Of a stretch of DNA of 64,000 nucleotides, positions 1 through 11,699 are shown one piece after another; the stretch's first letter is position 1, and each line of letters starts with the position of its first letter. The stretch lies in contig CAJQUN010000020.1 of the NCBI GenBank assembly GCA_907163345.1, forward strand, positions 5,825,722 to 5,889,721, written 5' to 3'. The position numbers were made by a program, and so were the translations under genes. This stretch comes from Haberlea rhodopensis. Lineage: Eukaryota > Streptophyta > Magnoliopsida > Lamiales > Gesneriaceae. The notes below the pieces were generated by a model. The model made no database searches. It was not told where the DNA came from and saw nothing but the letters and a program-made list of their open reading frames with translations.

Positions 1-573
1 CCGACCCGGACTAAAACACGACATCGACGAATTATCAATGGCACGTTTCTCTTGTTGCTCCGCAGCCCTGTCGTAGAAAGTCGAATCCCAGCTCGAAAAT
101 CTCTTCCTCCTGGGGATAAAAGTGTTGGCTCTCCTCGGTGTCGTCGTTGCATCCGAAAACGAGGAGCGTGAAGACGAAGACCACGATAGGGACGAAACCG
201 AAGAAACGGAGGATTTTGGGGAGGATGTGAAACGGTATTTCTTGGGGTTCATTCTTTGAAATAAAGTATACAGAAGAAGCTTGGATCTTGACTGGTTTTT
301 GGAGTACTTCTCGAAACTGCTGGCGTAGTAAGAGGGCGGCGGCGTGAGCGGTGGGATGTTAGATTTGTCGGAAAATGTGTGCTTCGGGGTGCCGGGACAA
401 GTCTCCCACACGAAGGGAACTGCGCCCGAAACGTCGCCATAGTAGACCCTAAACGAAGGGTACGACTTCGAGTTTTCCTTGGATAGAAGCTTGTTAAAGA
501 GCTTGTTATCTTCGTGTCTGATTCTGAAAGATTTTTGATGAAAATCAGTGCTACTGCTGCTGGTAAAAGGCAT
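1..573 (-). CDS. DUF688 family protein, 5' part (runs off left edge)
   Basis: An open frame of 191 codons starts at an ATG on the minus strand (573-571) and reaches the window edge without a stop. The protein opens with a Ser/Thr-rich stretch. Residues about 52-64 form the VPFVWE..PGTPK box, the hallmark of the plant DUF688 family. A Pro-rich segment follows (about 73-80), then a long Ser-rich region (about 117-140) and a basic patch (RRKR, about 155-160). Known members are plant-specific, mostly disordered proteins of unknown biochemical role, so no reaction can be assigned. The start is supported because the frame before the VPFVWE box is short and clean, and AT-rich DNA with possible TATA-like stretches (614-626 and 706-727, minus strand) lies upstream. 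No break is seen. The C-terminus is outside the window. A conserved host gene is the best reading. Confidence 0.85.
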   Translation of the reverse strand, partial: MPFTSSSSTDFHQKSFRIRHEDNKLFNKLLSKENSKSYPSFRVYYGDVSGAVPFVWETCPGTPKHTFSDKSNIPPLTPPPSYYASSFEKYSKNQSRSKLLLYTLFQRMNPKKYRFTSSPKSSVSSVSSLSWSSSSRSSFSDATTTPRRANTFIPRRKRFSSWDSTFYDRAAEQQEKRAIDNSSMSCFSPGR

Positions 574-909
574 CGTTTGATATTTGATGAAAAGTGAAGA
601 AAACGTGGAGTGATTTATGTATAAAATGCGGGAAATTTAAGGCTGAAAGTATGGATCTGAAGTGGGTTTTTATAATTTTGATGAAATAGTAATAATAAAA
701 TAAGTCTATATATATGTATATTATATTTGTAAAGGAAATAAAATAATTGGTATACATCTGTGTCAAGATGGTACGCCAATCTACGCCATTAATGGATATT
801 AATGACTCCAACATGGAGGTAAAGAGTTTTGTTGTTGCAGTGTCCTTGCTACCCGGATCTCGCAACATATGTTCTTTTTTTTCGCTTTGCAACTATTTTT
901 TAACAGTTA

Positions 910-1298
910 CAGTTTACGTCCTTAACTTCTACTAATTATAACAATTACATCATTTTGACTCGATTTTATGTTTTTATTGAAAATTTATCGCTGAATTTCA
1001 TTGTCGTCTTACATATTCAAACTTAGAGCCACTTAAATAGATATTGCAAGTTTTTAATAAATCAAAATTAATATTTAGAGTGTCAAAATTTCATTTTTCG
1101 TAATCGTTAACTAGAGAATTTCAATACTAAAAAATTTATTTTTGTTTTTAAAAAAATTGGAATAACTAGCTTAAATGGATATAAGTTTGAGTATGTTGGG
1201 CGATGATCGAATGCGACGATAAATTTTCGATAAAAATACAAAATCGAGTCAATATAGTGCAAATTGTTACAACTCATGAAAGTTAGGGATGTAAACTG
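910..1298. mobile_element. Stowaway-like (Tc1/mariner) MITE, TA target duplication
   Basis: A 389-bp palindromic element. The left end reads CAGTTTACGTCCTTAACTT and the right end, read inverted, CAGTTTACATCCCTAACTTT. The arms stay similar for about 80 bp, including a TTGACTCGATTTT block near 956-968 matched in inverse near 1238-1250. Both ends are flanked by TA (908-909 and 1299-1300), as expected for Tc1/mariner-type insertion. No coding sequence is present. It sits about 340 bp upstream of the DUF688 start and could affect that promoter. Confidence 0.72.
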
Positions 1299-1350
1299 TA
1301 TGTTGAAAGTGCTACCCGGATCTAACTATATATGTTTTTTTTTTCTCCCA

Positions 1351-2479
1351 AGGATATCGTCCATAAAGATGTTATCAGTTATGCTAAAAATAAATAAAAT
1401 AAAGATGTGATCAATGTAACCGACGTAAAGATGGGAATGATTCGATATTCACTCACCAATATTGCAAGTGTTATGTGAAAGAAAGAAAATAAGAAATTTT
1501 TAAAAGATATAAGTGGTAAGACCCTACTCGAAACATATTATAATATCATTTATCTGATATCATATTCCCTTTTATATATATACATATTTATAGGGTTTTA
1601 CTTTAACACATACCATACATAATAATTAATTATATTACATAAACAGAAGCATTCATATAACATAAATAACAAAAAACAATCCAAGGTGAACTCTTTAAAA
1701 CGATCTGATATTTAATTAAGGGGGATACTATAACAGTCCTGATAAGCCTAATTTTTCTTCAGTTCTCTTGTATCTGGAATTCAAAATAAATAACAAGGAA
1801 AACAAATGTTAAGTATTTAAGGACTTACTGGGGGGATAACTATGACTTTCATTTTGTACTTATCAAATGGTGCAATGTATCAATATGATAATGTAACAAT
1901 GAGCTAGCACTGCATTTTTAAGGAAATTATCAACGAACAATGATGATTTAAGGCATTGGAGTGAATATCGTGGGCTAAAGAGGTGGCTCCCACCCGACAG
2001 TTAGATGTAACACTTTTCTCCACGTATTCTTATACGATATGTACATTAATTATTTATGAGTTTCTGGGCGATTTGCTTTTCAAGTTTTGCTACACCTCAT
2101 ATACTAAACGTCTTCTGGGTTGGTCAGGAAGTTTGGGTAAATTTAAGAAATTTTGAAAGAAATTTGGAAATTTTCTGAATTTTTTGGGGATTTTGGCTTA
2201 ACCTTTCACTCATTTTCACTATTTCCTAAGCTTCTTTTCAGCATGCTTGAACATGAAATTTGTGCCTAAATCTGATAAAGTTAAGTGTATTTATAGACGA
2301 TGTGTGCATGGATTGTTGTCTTGTGGTTTTGATATGTGTGAAGTTAACTTTGTGGATAAGTAACCATGATTAGTTTTCTTTTATTATCTATTTTATTTTA
2401 TTTGTTATTATTATTATATTTTTTTAAAAAGAAATTTAATGTAATTGAAATATATTTATATATAGGTGTTACATAACCC
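1351..2479. other. AT-rich intergenic DNA, no feature recognised
   Basis: About 1.1 kb of AT-rich sequence with no open frame of note, no RNA-gene signature and no clear repeat structure. Short homopolymer and (AT)n runs only. Confidence 0.6.
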
Positions 2480-3648
2480 TAATTGGGTAAAAAGTGAAAA
2501 GCACACGTTCTATAGTAAATATGCACAAAACCCTTCTGTATTAATAAAATAGACAAAAAAAAACCTATATTTTCTTAAACCCGACATTAATCCCCCCATG
2601 TATTATAGTAAATATGCATGAAACCCCTGTGTTAACAAAATAGGCAAAAAAATCATATATTTTATTAAATTCGGCATAAAATCACACGTGTTATAAAAAA
2701 GGCAAAAAAATCCTTCTATTTTTTTTTTTGAAACCTTATACAAAACCACGATGTTAACAAAATAGGCAAAAAAAACCTATATTTTCGTAAATCATGTACA
2801 AAACCCTCTCGATTATCTAATATGCTCTCCAATTTTTCGACATCTATAATATTTTCTTCTTTTCTATAATGATTTGTTATTCAGAATTTTAAAGTGAATA
2901 ATTTGTGTGGTGTAATTTAAAATAGATTATGAATATATCCTAAACTTTTTCTTTTAATGTATGTATGTTTATTGACCAATTCAAATTCTTTTTTTCTTCA
3001 AGTTTTGGATATATTAAGTAAACAACAATTGTATATATAAAAATATGCATATTTCCAAAAAAATCATAAAATATGTTTTCCCAAAAAAACTCCTCTATTT
3101 TCTTAAATCCTGCACAAAACCCTCTCGATTTTACAAATAAATAGAGTTTATTTAATCTCGTTAAAACTATATGCAAGTTTTATGAAAACAAATTCATAAA
3201 CATTCATATATATTATATAGGTTTATATATAACTTATTTTTTGTTTATATATATGTTTATTATTGTCAAAACATATTTTATGATTTTTTGAAAATATGTA
3301 TATTTTAGACAATCGAGAGGGTTTGTGCAAGATTTACGAAAATATATAGGTTTTTTTTGTCTATTTTGTTTAACACGGGGTTTTTTGCAAGGTTTCAAAA
3401 AAAAGAAAGGGGTTTTTTTGCCTATTTTATAATACATGGGGGTTTCATGCCGAGTTTAAAAAAACATACGATTTTTTTTTTGCCCATTTTATTAACAAAG
3501 AGGGTTTCATACATATTTACTATAATATATAGGGGATTCATGTCGAGTTTAAGAAAACATAGGGGGTTTTTACCTATTTTGTTAACACATTAGAGTTTCT
3601 TGCATGTTTACTATAACATATGAGTGTTTTTTGCTTTTTGCCCCTAAC
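2480..3648. repeat. Fold-back element, family A, long copy
   Basis: A 1.17-kb inverted repeat. The left arm (2480 to about 3140, with an unrelated insert at about 2830-3020) is a degenerate array of a unit of roughly 55-60 bp, containing ATAGGCAAAAAAACC, TATTTTCTTAAA and TATAGTAAATATGCAC. The right arm (about 3260-3648) carries the same words inverted: TTTTTTGCCTATTTT, GTTTAAGAAAACATAG and GTTTACTATAACATA. The outer ends are related inverted repeats (TGGGTAAAAAGTGAAAAGCAC against the inverse of GTGTTTTTTGCTTTTTGCCCC). No coding DNA. A 240-bp relative lies at 8251-8490. Confidence 0.7.
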
Positions 3649-4509
3649 TAATTTGATTAAAAGATATTTGTGTAGGATATAATTAAGAATAAAGCCATCG
3701 AAAAGCATTAATATTGCACTTGGATATTTTTGTTTAAGAAGCTATATAATTTTCATGGGGTACACTAGTAGTAAATAGACATATATTAAAATCTATTGTG
3801 TGTATATCAAATTATCAATCAATCAAGTGGCATTGTCACTTAGCTCCTTTGGTATAAAATAATACGATTTTTAGTTTGATTTAGTGGTTTGTATTTGATT
3901 TTCTTGTATGTATGCATTCGGTATTGGATGGGAATATATTTTATAAAAAGATTTGTAATATTTTGTATTGAAAAGTTGTGTCAAAGGCTATATGCTAAAG
4001 AATTGCTTCAAATATTCTTTGAAATGGACATGAATTTTAAAGTTGTCAACTATAAATTCCTAGAAGCACAATGTATGAATAGAACTTCTTGGTATATATT
4101 TGGGTTAATAACAATCAAAGTAACACAATGGCTTTTATGGATGAATGTTTAAGGCAAGAGTTCAACTATTTGTTTTTAAAACGATATTGTCACGTTATGG
4201 TGCTCACGATTTTGATGACAATTCGTTTATCAAGATACAACGACTATGATTCGTGATATTAGCACAACAAATCACGATTTTTAAACCACAAAGGTTTAAA
4301 GACACTCAAATTAGAACAATGGATGTAGATGAACAAAATGCACAAAATTTTGCACTTTAATCTTGTGTATGATCTTGAAAAAATGTGTTTGGTTCAAAAG
4401 AGGATTGTTCTATTTATACTTATCAATTGGATGTCACCAAAAATCAACATTTTGAAGTATTTTTTCACGAAAAAATGTACTACAGACCAAAGGGTGAAAT
4501 ACCCATTCA
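3649..4509. other. Intergenic DNA, no gene recognised
   Basis: AT-rich DNA. Short open frames (for example 3889-4152) show no domain, no composition shift and no splice context. I regard them as chance. Confidence 0.55.
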
Positions 4510-4700
4510 GAAAACGTATAGACACACGTTCACGCCACCTGGGAGGCGTGAACGCGCCTCTCTTACTGTCCAGGGCGTACCCAGAAAAAGCAGGAGGCAC
4601 ATTCACGCCACCAAGAAGGCGTGAACTCGTCATGCCTGCTGCTGAGGAGGCGTGTTCACATTGTCATGGAGGCGTGAACGCGCCTCCCCTGCTGCCCATG
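4510..4700. repeat. GC-rich block of GTTCACGCC/GGCGTGAAC palindromes
   Basis: Within 190 bp the word GTTCACGCC or its inverse GGCGTGAAC recurs, paired as hairpin arms (4528-4552 and near 4602-4625; single inverse words near 4645 and 4671-4679). The flanking word GCGCCTC is repeated too. Composition jumps from AT-rich surroundings to clearly GC-rich. This may be part of a decayed LTR or leader, but no partner copy was found in the window. Confidence 0.5.
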
Positions 4701-5950
4701 ACATCAACGTTTTTCTGTTTTTCTTTCGTTTGTTTTTTCAACTTATCTATGTTTAATGCAATTCATTAAATATATTTTCCAACACACAAATGCCATCCAA
4801 ACTGTCTGATAATTACATAGGAAATTTCCACAACCTTTTACTAGAGTTTTAGGTTTCGTTGTATTGTGTAATCTTTCAAATTTAGGTTTTATTGTAATTG
4901 CAATGCATATTCTTTCAAATATATTTTCTGTTGTTTAATATAATACAAAATATAACTTTTTGAACAGTATCAATATTTTACAGCATTTCATCAATTTCTT
5001 TTATTTTTAATACATATAGAATGAAAAATTATAAAGGTGGTCCCATAGAATATGGACATTCTCACATAAATATTTTTATCAAATATAGTCCCAAGAATTT
5101 TTTTTTAGCAAAAGTAGCTTCTAAATCCTTAACAAAATTTGGGACTATTTTTGTTAAAAAATAATTTTTGTGGGGTTATATTTTATAAAAAAATATTTAC
5201 GTGTGCTACTTTTGTCCAAAAAATTATTTTTTTGGACTAGATTTGGTTAATGTTAAAAGTTTAGGATTATTATTGTAAATACTCATATTATATGATTATA
5301 TGTAAATTATAATATATATATATAGAGAGAGAGAGAGAGGGAGAGACGGGGGAGAAAAATATATAATTTGAATGGGAAAAATTAGTCTAAAATAATTATA
5401 CTCACATAAGATTTTGTTTACTTAAAAAAATAAGTGCACTATAAAAGATATTTTGGAAAATATAATTCGATTGTTTGAAAGAATAAAGTTAATTTATACA
5501 TATAATATGACATATATATAGATCTTTCAGTTAATTATATTACTATAATATAAATGTATCTATTAGAGGAAGTAATTAAAAAAAACTTTAAAATGTATTT
5601 AAAGGCTTGGGTGTGAAATGTTTAATGTATTAGGATGTGGTCCATGTGAGTGATAACATTATTAATTAGGTAAGCGAAATAAATGTGGCAGATTCAAGAA
5701 TTTATTTCATCATATTCTATTATTATACATATGAAGCACCATGCCCCTTCCACCATAATATCAGAAATAAATAAAATCAGAGTTTCATTGATTTCGGAAG
5801 AACATATTATTATTGTTATTTTTACTCGACGGTGAAATTAAGTTTATTTAAGCTTTAGAATGTCAAAAAAAATACGATAAAAATAAAGTTGAGCTAGAAA
5901 AAGTGAAGCATGAATTAATGTATTTAGTCGAATAAATGATTCTATGAGGT
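4701..5950. other. AT-rich intergenic DNA with a fold-back-like patch
   Basis: No gene. The part at about 5030-5285 alternates words such as GGTCCCATAG, TTTGGGACTA and TTTTTGTTAAAAA in both orientations and resembles the patch at 51775-52380, so it is probably a weak dispersed non-coding repeat. A (GA)n run lies at about 5324-5345. Confidence 0.4.
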
Positions 5951-5989
5951 AGTTGAAGTTACTTAACAATATATCAGCGGAACTTGATG

Positions 5990-6440
5990 GGGCTTCGGTA
6001 CGATATATTATTTTTGCGCTCGTAGACGAAATATTTCTATCAATCTATAGTATAACAAGTCTGGCACATTGTCATCCATATGGTGCAGCCCCCCATGTCC
6101 ATCCATCGCTTAGTGCAGGGCTTTGTGCTGTCACTATAAGAAAATAAAGTTGCACATTCGCTCAACTATAACTTTTAGCAAAATGATAAGTGTTGGATCC
6201 TAACAAGTGATATCAGAGCAAGATCATGTCTTTGAGCAATTGTGCGCTCATAGACGAAGTGCTCACCATCTATTGCATATCAAGTCTGACTCATTGTCAT
6301 ACAAATGGTGCATCATCTCATGTTCATATCTCAATTAATACAGGGTTTTGTGATGCCATTATAAGAAAATAAAGTTGTGCATCTGTTATGAGCTATAATT
6401 TTTAGTAAAGTGGTAAGTGTTTGATCCTAAATTTCACTAA
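5990..6440. repeat. Tandem duplication of about 240 bp with primer-site-like motif
   Basis: Two diverged copies (about 5995-6235 and 6236-6440) share CGCTC.TAGACGAA, AAGTCTG.C.CATTGTCAT and ATAAGAAAATAAAGTTG.. in order. The first copy carries GGATCCTAACA followed by GTGATATCAGAGCA. This looks like an LTR end joined to a diverged tRNA-Met primer-binding site (consensus TGGTATCAGAGC), which suggests the remains of a small TRIM/SMART-type copia derivative. Confidence 0.45.
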
Positions 6441-6559
6441 ATAGGCAGGATTTATTGTATACACATGCAATCATGTGCTCATATTTTGTGCGCTAAACAG
6501 TTATATAATATAATTTTATTACAAATTTCGAGATTATAGAAAAATTAAGAAGTTTTTAG

Positions 6560-6860
6560 ATATTTTGTAGGATCAGATGCTTGCCGTTTTATCAAAGATT
6601 ATAGCTTATGGTAATTGGTAACGGTGCAACTCAATTTTTTTAAAATGTAAACTGACAGAAACAATGGTTGTACCGCAACAATCTCTCTCCCCAATAATAT
6701 CACTACTTTGCAACTTATTAGAGTCGAACGTGTGACAATGACTCTAATATCAATTGTAGAGTCAAACGTTTAATGTTTTACCAAAAGTTATAGCTAGTAG
6801 CGGTGCAACTTAAATCTTTTAAACCGTACAACTGTTTAAGCGCCACATTTTGAAAGATCT
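6560..6860. repeat. Degenerate repeat pair, probably TRIM-related
   Basis: Two related segments (about 6570-6660 and 6770-6840) share GTTTTA.CAAA..TTATAGCT and CGGTGCAACTTAA words. Between them ACTCTAATATCAATTG resembles an inverted, mutated primer-binding site. Non-coding. Confidence 0.3.
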
Positions 6861-7044
6861 CATAGCAAAGAAAATTGTTACAACCCAACATATTCAATTA
6901 GAATAATTATTTAAGTATATCAATTTTTATTATTTTTAAATTTTTTTGAAGTTTATGATAATTTTATAAATTAAATATAATTATTTTGTGACGATACCAA
7001 GAGACAATATGTAGCTATTTTACACCATCGTGCTATTATAATAT

Positions 7045-8120
7045 TATTAGTTCCAGATTTCAAATATAATAATACATATCAGATCAGGAAAGAGATCGAG
7101 AAGCAAACCAGCTCGCAAATAAGATCAGACCGATAATTCACCGGACGGTTATTTCAATCCGGTAGAATTCGAGCTTGGCCTTCCAAAGCTTATCTGACCA
7201 TAAGTTCTTTATGTACAACCATTCTAAAGTATCAACGGCTATTTATTGACAGCATTTTACGTTGCATTAATGGTGAAATGACATAAAAACTTTTATTGAT
7301 CCGTTGTAAAAGACCTTACCTTAAAAAGGTACAAGACATAAAAACGCTTATTAGTCGAGCACTATAGTAACAGGTACAAGACATGAAAATCGCACAGTAA
7401 TCAAGACTGAAGACTGTAAGTTGCACACTTCAATAATTTTTTGAAGCATTTCTTGAAGCAAACATGTAACTCTTTTAAGTCATAGTTCATTTCGATCTGC
7501 TCATATCAAAGTTGTCTTATTGTTGTATTCGATCACTAAAGATCAATAGTGCTTATATATTCACTTTATCAGTTCATTTCCATTTGCTCATATCAAAGCT
7601 GTCTTATTGTTGTATTCGATCACTAAAGATCAATAGTGCTTATATATTCACTTTATCAGTTGTGTTTGTTATAACATAGAAGAGTGAAGTAAGTTTGTAA
7701 CGTCAGATGAGTTGTGTCTAAATAGATTGATAAAGTTGAATGTTAGGAGCTTCAGTCTGTTAATGTGTAAATCCAGCTGAGTCGGGGTTATACAATTCTT
7801 GTATTACTCAAAGTCTTCTAGTAGAATCATTCCTTAAATGGATGAAGGGGAGACATATAATGATTTATCTTCGAACTTCCAGAAACATATGTTCTCTACT
7901 TACTTTTAGCACTTTACATTTATTTCTAGTCATCAGATCGATTTTCCTAAACTAGTAGACCGATTTCGCACTTACTCAAAAGTAGTTTGTGAAATTAAAT
8001 TTGATTGAGAAATCGATCTCATCTGTTAACCGAGCTGAAAACAACCTTATATTTGGAAAAGACCAAAATTTAATGAAGTGTTTATTCACCCCCTCTAAAC
8101 ACAATCATCTGATCCTAACA
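7045..8120 (+). mobile_element. Solo LTR of the Sirevirus-like copia family
   Basis: The left end TATTAGTTCCAGA and the following ACATATCAGATCAGG match the start of the LTR at 37799-38969 read on its minus strand (TGTTAGTTCCGAACC...ACATATCAGACC). The right end GTGTTTATTCACCCCCTCTAAACAC...ATCCTAACA matches that LTR's other end. Internal words shared with it include TTATACAATTC and CTTCGAACTTCCAGAAACATAT. No element interior or primer site follows 8120, so it is a solo LTR. The flanking 5-mers (AATAT/AATGA) no longer match, consistent with age. It contains an 87-bp tandem duplication. Confidence 0.65.
7484..7657. repeat. Tandem duplication, 87 bp x 2, inside the solo LTR
   Basis: Positions 7484-7570 and 7571-7657 are near-identical. 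They start AGTTCATTTC and end TATTCACTTTATC, differing by a few bases such as GATCTGC against CATTTGC. Confidence 0.85.
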
Positions 8121-8250
8121 AATGATTATATATTAGCACATGATTCATGCATGTGCATTAAGGTTTAACTTAAAGTGTATTTTTATTTTTTATAAAATAT
8201 AATTATGTTGGAGTAATTTTTTCTGTGAAATATTATACGTGAATATTTAT

Positions 8251-8490
8251 TGGGTAAAATGCGTAAAAATCCACTGTGTTATAGTAAATATGCACGAAAT
8301 TTCCATATATTAACAAAATAGGCAAAAAAAAAACCTTCTGCTTTTTAAACTCGGCATAAATCCCCTCTGTGTTATAGTAAATATGCACAAAACTCCCCGA
8401 GTTTAAGTAAACACATGGGTTTCTTTACCTATTTTATTAACACATGAGAGTTCTTGCATATTTAATATAGGCTTTTACGCTTTTTACCCA
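8251..8490. repeat. Fold-back element, family A, short copy
   Basis: A 240-bp relative of the element at 2480-3648. The outer ends are inverted repeats: TGGGTAAAATGCGTAAAA at 8251 and, inverted, TGGGTAAAAAGCGTAAAA at 8490. The arms contain TATAGTAAATATGCAC, AAATAGGCAAAAA and the inverse TTACCTATTTTATTAACACA. No coding DNA. Confidence 0.7.
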
Positions 8491-8954
8491 TTTTATTTAA
8501 TTAGAATTTTTTTTCATAAAATAAGATGTAGTCGAGACCGGAGAGAGATGCCTTATAGGAAAAATATGGTTATGTTTAGAGACACGAAGCAATTACTCTC
8601 TCATATTTTATATTAATTAGTAGTATCATGTGTGTTGTGCTTGTACAGTCGTTTTTTTATATATAAAAAAAATTAAATCAATATATAAATGTTGTGCTAG
8701 ACTATTTTCAATCAATATTAATTTCAATGGATTGTGGTATGCTATATGAACCTAGAGGAATCAAGTCGGGTCGCGCACATGCGTTTGTCAGAATATTCTT
8801 ATTGTTCCATTTGAACTCCAAATCTTTGTATAACTTTGGGGATACTAATCAAAATCATACCAAAAAATAAAAAAAATAAAAATCTATGATCTCAAGTAAC
8901 TCAATTCAAGCACACCATAATTTAGTTTTAAATTCCAACACAAGCATGACAATA

Positions 8955-9357
8955 CATTGAAGTACTGTTTGAAATGAGAGATGAGATAAATAATGCTTAT
9001 AATTATGAGATGGTGATAAATAATATAAAGTGATAAGTTATATGATGTTTGTTATGATTTAAAATGGTAGATTAATTTTAATATTTTGTATAATGATTAA
9101 AATACCATCAAAAATTGGAATATCAAATTTTGCCTGAATTTCAAATTTCGGAGTGAAATTGAAATTTTTGAGATTATATAATAGGAAATAATTTGAAATT
9201 TTTTGCGTAAATTTCAAATTTTGTTATAAAGTAAGATTAAAATGGGATAAATATGATAGGATAATTTTTTTCTTAAAAACAAACCAAATATTTGATTAAA
9301 ATTAACCCAAAAAATCATATCACAATCATCCACTTCAAACACAACTTGAGTCTTTTT
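8955..9357. mobile_element. Possible MITE, unclassified
   Basis: The left end TGTTTGAAATGAGAGATGAG and the right end CCACTTCAAACACA are partly complementary. The interior is AT-rich with GAAATTT/AAATTTC words in both orientations. This pattern is common to several plant MITEs, but I could not define a target-site duplication. Confidence 0.35.
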
Positions 9358-9447
9358 TCTAGGTGATCCAAACATTTAACATATGCTCTAAACTATTTTC
9401 TATATTTTATTGAATGCTATTATTGTCAAAACAGCTTAAGTTGTTGA

Positions 9448-10716
9448 TGTTGGGATATGCACTAAAACAACTCATTAGATGATTGATTTTGGCACACAAT
9501 ATAATATAATTTTATTAATGACAATTCATTATTATATATTATTCTAGTATCTGTGTAATATGAATAAATATATATTAATGTCCTTAGAATAAAATTGTAT
9601 TATTCTTAAAGATAATCCCTGGTCAAGTATTATCATGAACTAAGATAATGATAATGCATTGAGACTAGTATGTATCGATTGATGAATTTGTTCATGGATA
9701 TGAGATATCGAATCAACACATAGGTACATGTTAGAGAACTATATACTGTACAGACCCACCATGAGAATGCTACATGGACAGTTATATGAATGTCATAAGT
9801 TATTCTCATAGTGATAATAATGTATGTAATCCATATGACTTGAGATCACCAGAGATTCCAACATAAGGAATGTATCTTGATATTGTCAAACGTTACATGT
9901 AACAGGGTAAACTATAAAGACAAACATTGGATACACTACAAATTATATAGAGGGATGTTGAGGATCAAGATATGATTTGTCCCTCCTATATAACATGAGA
10001 AGTGTTTGGGCCCTTAATCAAGTGAGACTAAAATGCATGGCCATGCTCGAATGAGTTGATATGTGATATTGAGCTTATTCGTTATTCTAGTCTACTTGGG
10101 GATCAAGAAATAAAAGATTGAACTATACGAGTATGACTTATTCCATGACTCTTGTTTAATCTAAACACCTAGGACAAAGGGATTAAGTTACATTGTGAAT
10201 ATTATCACATGCCATACGTAATGTCGAGTCAATGACATTCTTGTAACTTGGGTAGCCTTGATGTATTGCTGGATACCGCTCATTACTTGTGACATAGAAT
10301 AAGATTTTATGTCATTGCCAACGTTACAAGATCCTAACGGGTCGCACAAAAGATTAAATCGATAAAGGGAGTTAAATTCATTGGATGAACTAAACCAAAA
10401 CACTTAAAACCTACAAAGGACGAGCTTTCGTTTAGACGAAACAGCTGTCACCCTTCGTCCCTTTCCTTGGTTGATTTATCAAGTCTAGCAACTTGATAAA
10501 TTCAACAATCCTTTGTTGATTCGATCGTGTTGATACCGTAGAGGCAAAGCTGTGATGTTTTGCTCGACTCATGGACGTTCATCATTGAGGATTATGCATC
10601 AAACACGCTACAAAGGTATAACTATCTACACCGATATGATTACTTCGTATAGGTCCTCGGTGGGAAACCAAAATTTTATTATTTACGTTGTGTCCATGCT
10701 CGTCGGATTCCTTACA
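9448..10716 (+). mobile_element. Copia 5' LTR
   Basis: A 1,269-bp LTR beginning TGTTGGGATATGCACT and ending CGGATTCCTTACA. It aligns along most of its length with the LTR at 42630-44109 (TGTTGGGATATGCCCT to GGATTTCTAACA). Shared blocks are CAGACCCACC.TGAGAATG, GTTTGGGCCCTT.ATCAAG and CTTTGTATAGGTCC-like words near the 3' end. It lacks about 200 bp present in the other copy near 43570-43850. A primer-binding site follows directly, so it is a 5' LTR whose element continues to the right and is truncated. Confidence 0.85.
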
Positions 10717-10717
10717 G

Positions 10718-10729
10718 TGGTATCAGAGC
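10718..10729 (+). promoter_or_regulatory. tRNA-Met primer-binding site
   Basis: TGGTATCAGAGC, the exact plant LTR-retrotransposon primer site complementary to initiator tRNA-Met, one base after the LTR end. Confidence 0.9.
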
Positions 10730-11660
10730 CATGTACGAAGCTCATATCGGGGTTATGTAATAAATCATTTTATCATGTTTTAAGTTATTGTTATCATGCT
10801 AATTTGACACTGTAAAGATTAATAATTACATATGAGATATGTATGTGGGAAACTATCGAAAAAATATATATGATATATTGACGACTTTTATGTATAAGAT
10901 ACAAATGTGTGCCCACGACTGAGCCACGCGAGGTGGGCGACCGTAGCTCGATGGTCGGGCAAACGGAGTTCGCAAGGCGGACGACCGCCCACGTTTGTCA
11001 CGGGCTCAGAGTTTTAGCACAGACGACAACCCGTGCGGCGACCTCGGATCCCCATGACTCCGAGGTTAAGCCATATTCCATCTCTGATGCCTACTGGTTT
11101 CGCCCTCCCACGGGCTCATCAGGGAAGCGGGAACAGCTCCCAACCAGTCTAGTGTCTAGGCTGCTCGCCCTGTCCTAGTCAGGTCCAAGACCAGCGAAAA
11201 GCTCCCTAAACTCAATTGGGTTGGCATGCCTAACTCAGAGCAGACGAACATCTAAGACATATACTCGACTTTATGAGCCGTCCCACAATCCCACATTATA
11301 ACTAACCAGCAAGCATCTCGTGAATGTCTGTGTGTCACGATATTGGGTGTGTGAGGGTGGTCGCCCACAAGGGGCGGGCGACCGATCCCTCGCTTGGGCG
11401 GGCGTCCAGGCCATGTGATGCCCTGAGTGTGCAATAGTTTTCCTATTTTTTTTACAGTTTATGAACCTAGAATTAAATTTTAAAGGGTTTAGAATTTAAT
11501 TCATTAATTGTTATGTCCTAGCATGTCTTATGTGTTGTTTGAGCATGGTGCATGGTTATAGCCCTATGACCTATTAGATTGTACTTTTTGGACTTTGCAG
11601 ATTGACCAGATGGAGCAGTTAACGACAAGCTACGACCGACATCTGGCTGATGGAGAACCT
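10730..11660 (+). mobile_element. Copia leader region, gag/pol missing
   Basis: Sequence downstream of the primer site, including a GC-rich stretch (10900-11430) with repeated inverted words such as GGTGGGCGACCG, GGCGGACGACCG and GGGCGGGCGACCG. No gag or pol domain can be read. A short frame from an ATG at 11611 follows a TTTGCAG acceptor-like site but shows no known domain. The element is replaced by Mutator-like sequence from about 11.7 kb. Confidence 0.5.
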
Positions 11661-11699
11661 ATTACGACAGAGTCGGTGAGGCAACACAGGAGTAATTCG

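Noticed and set aside
4329..4769. Plus-strand frame of 146 codons
   Set aside because: It runs through the GTTCACGCC palindrome block, with frames open on both strands there. No domain and no splice context.
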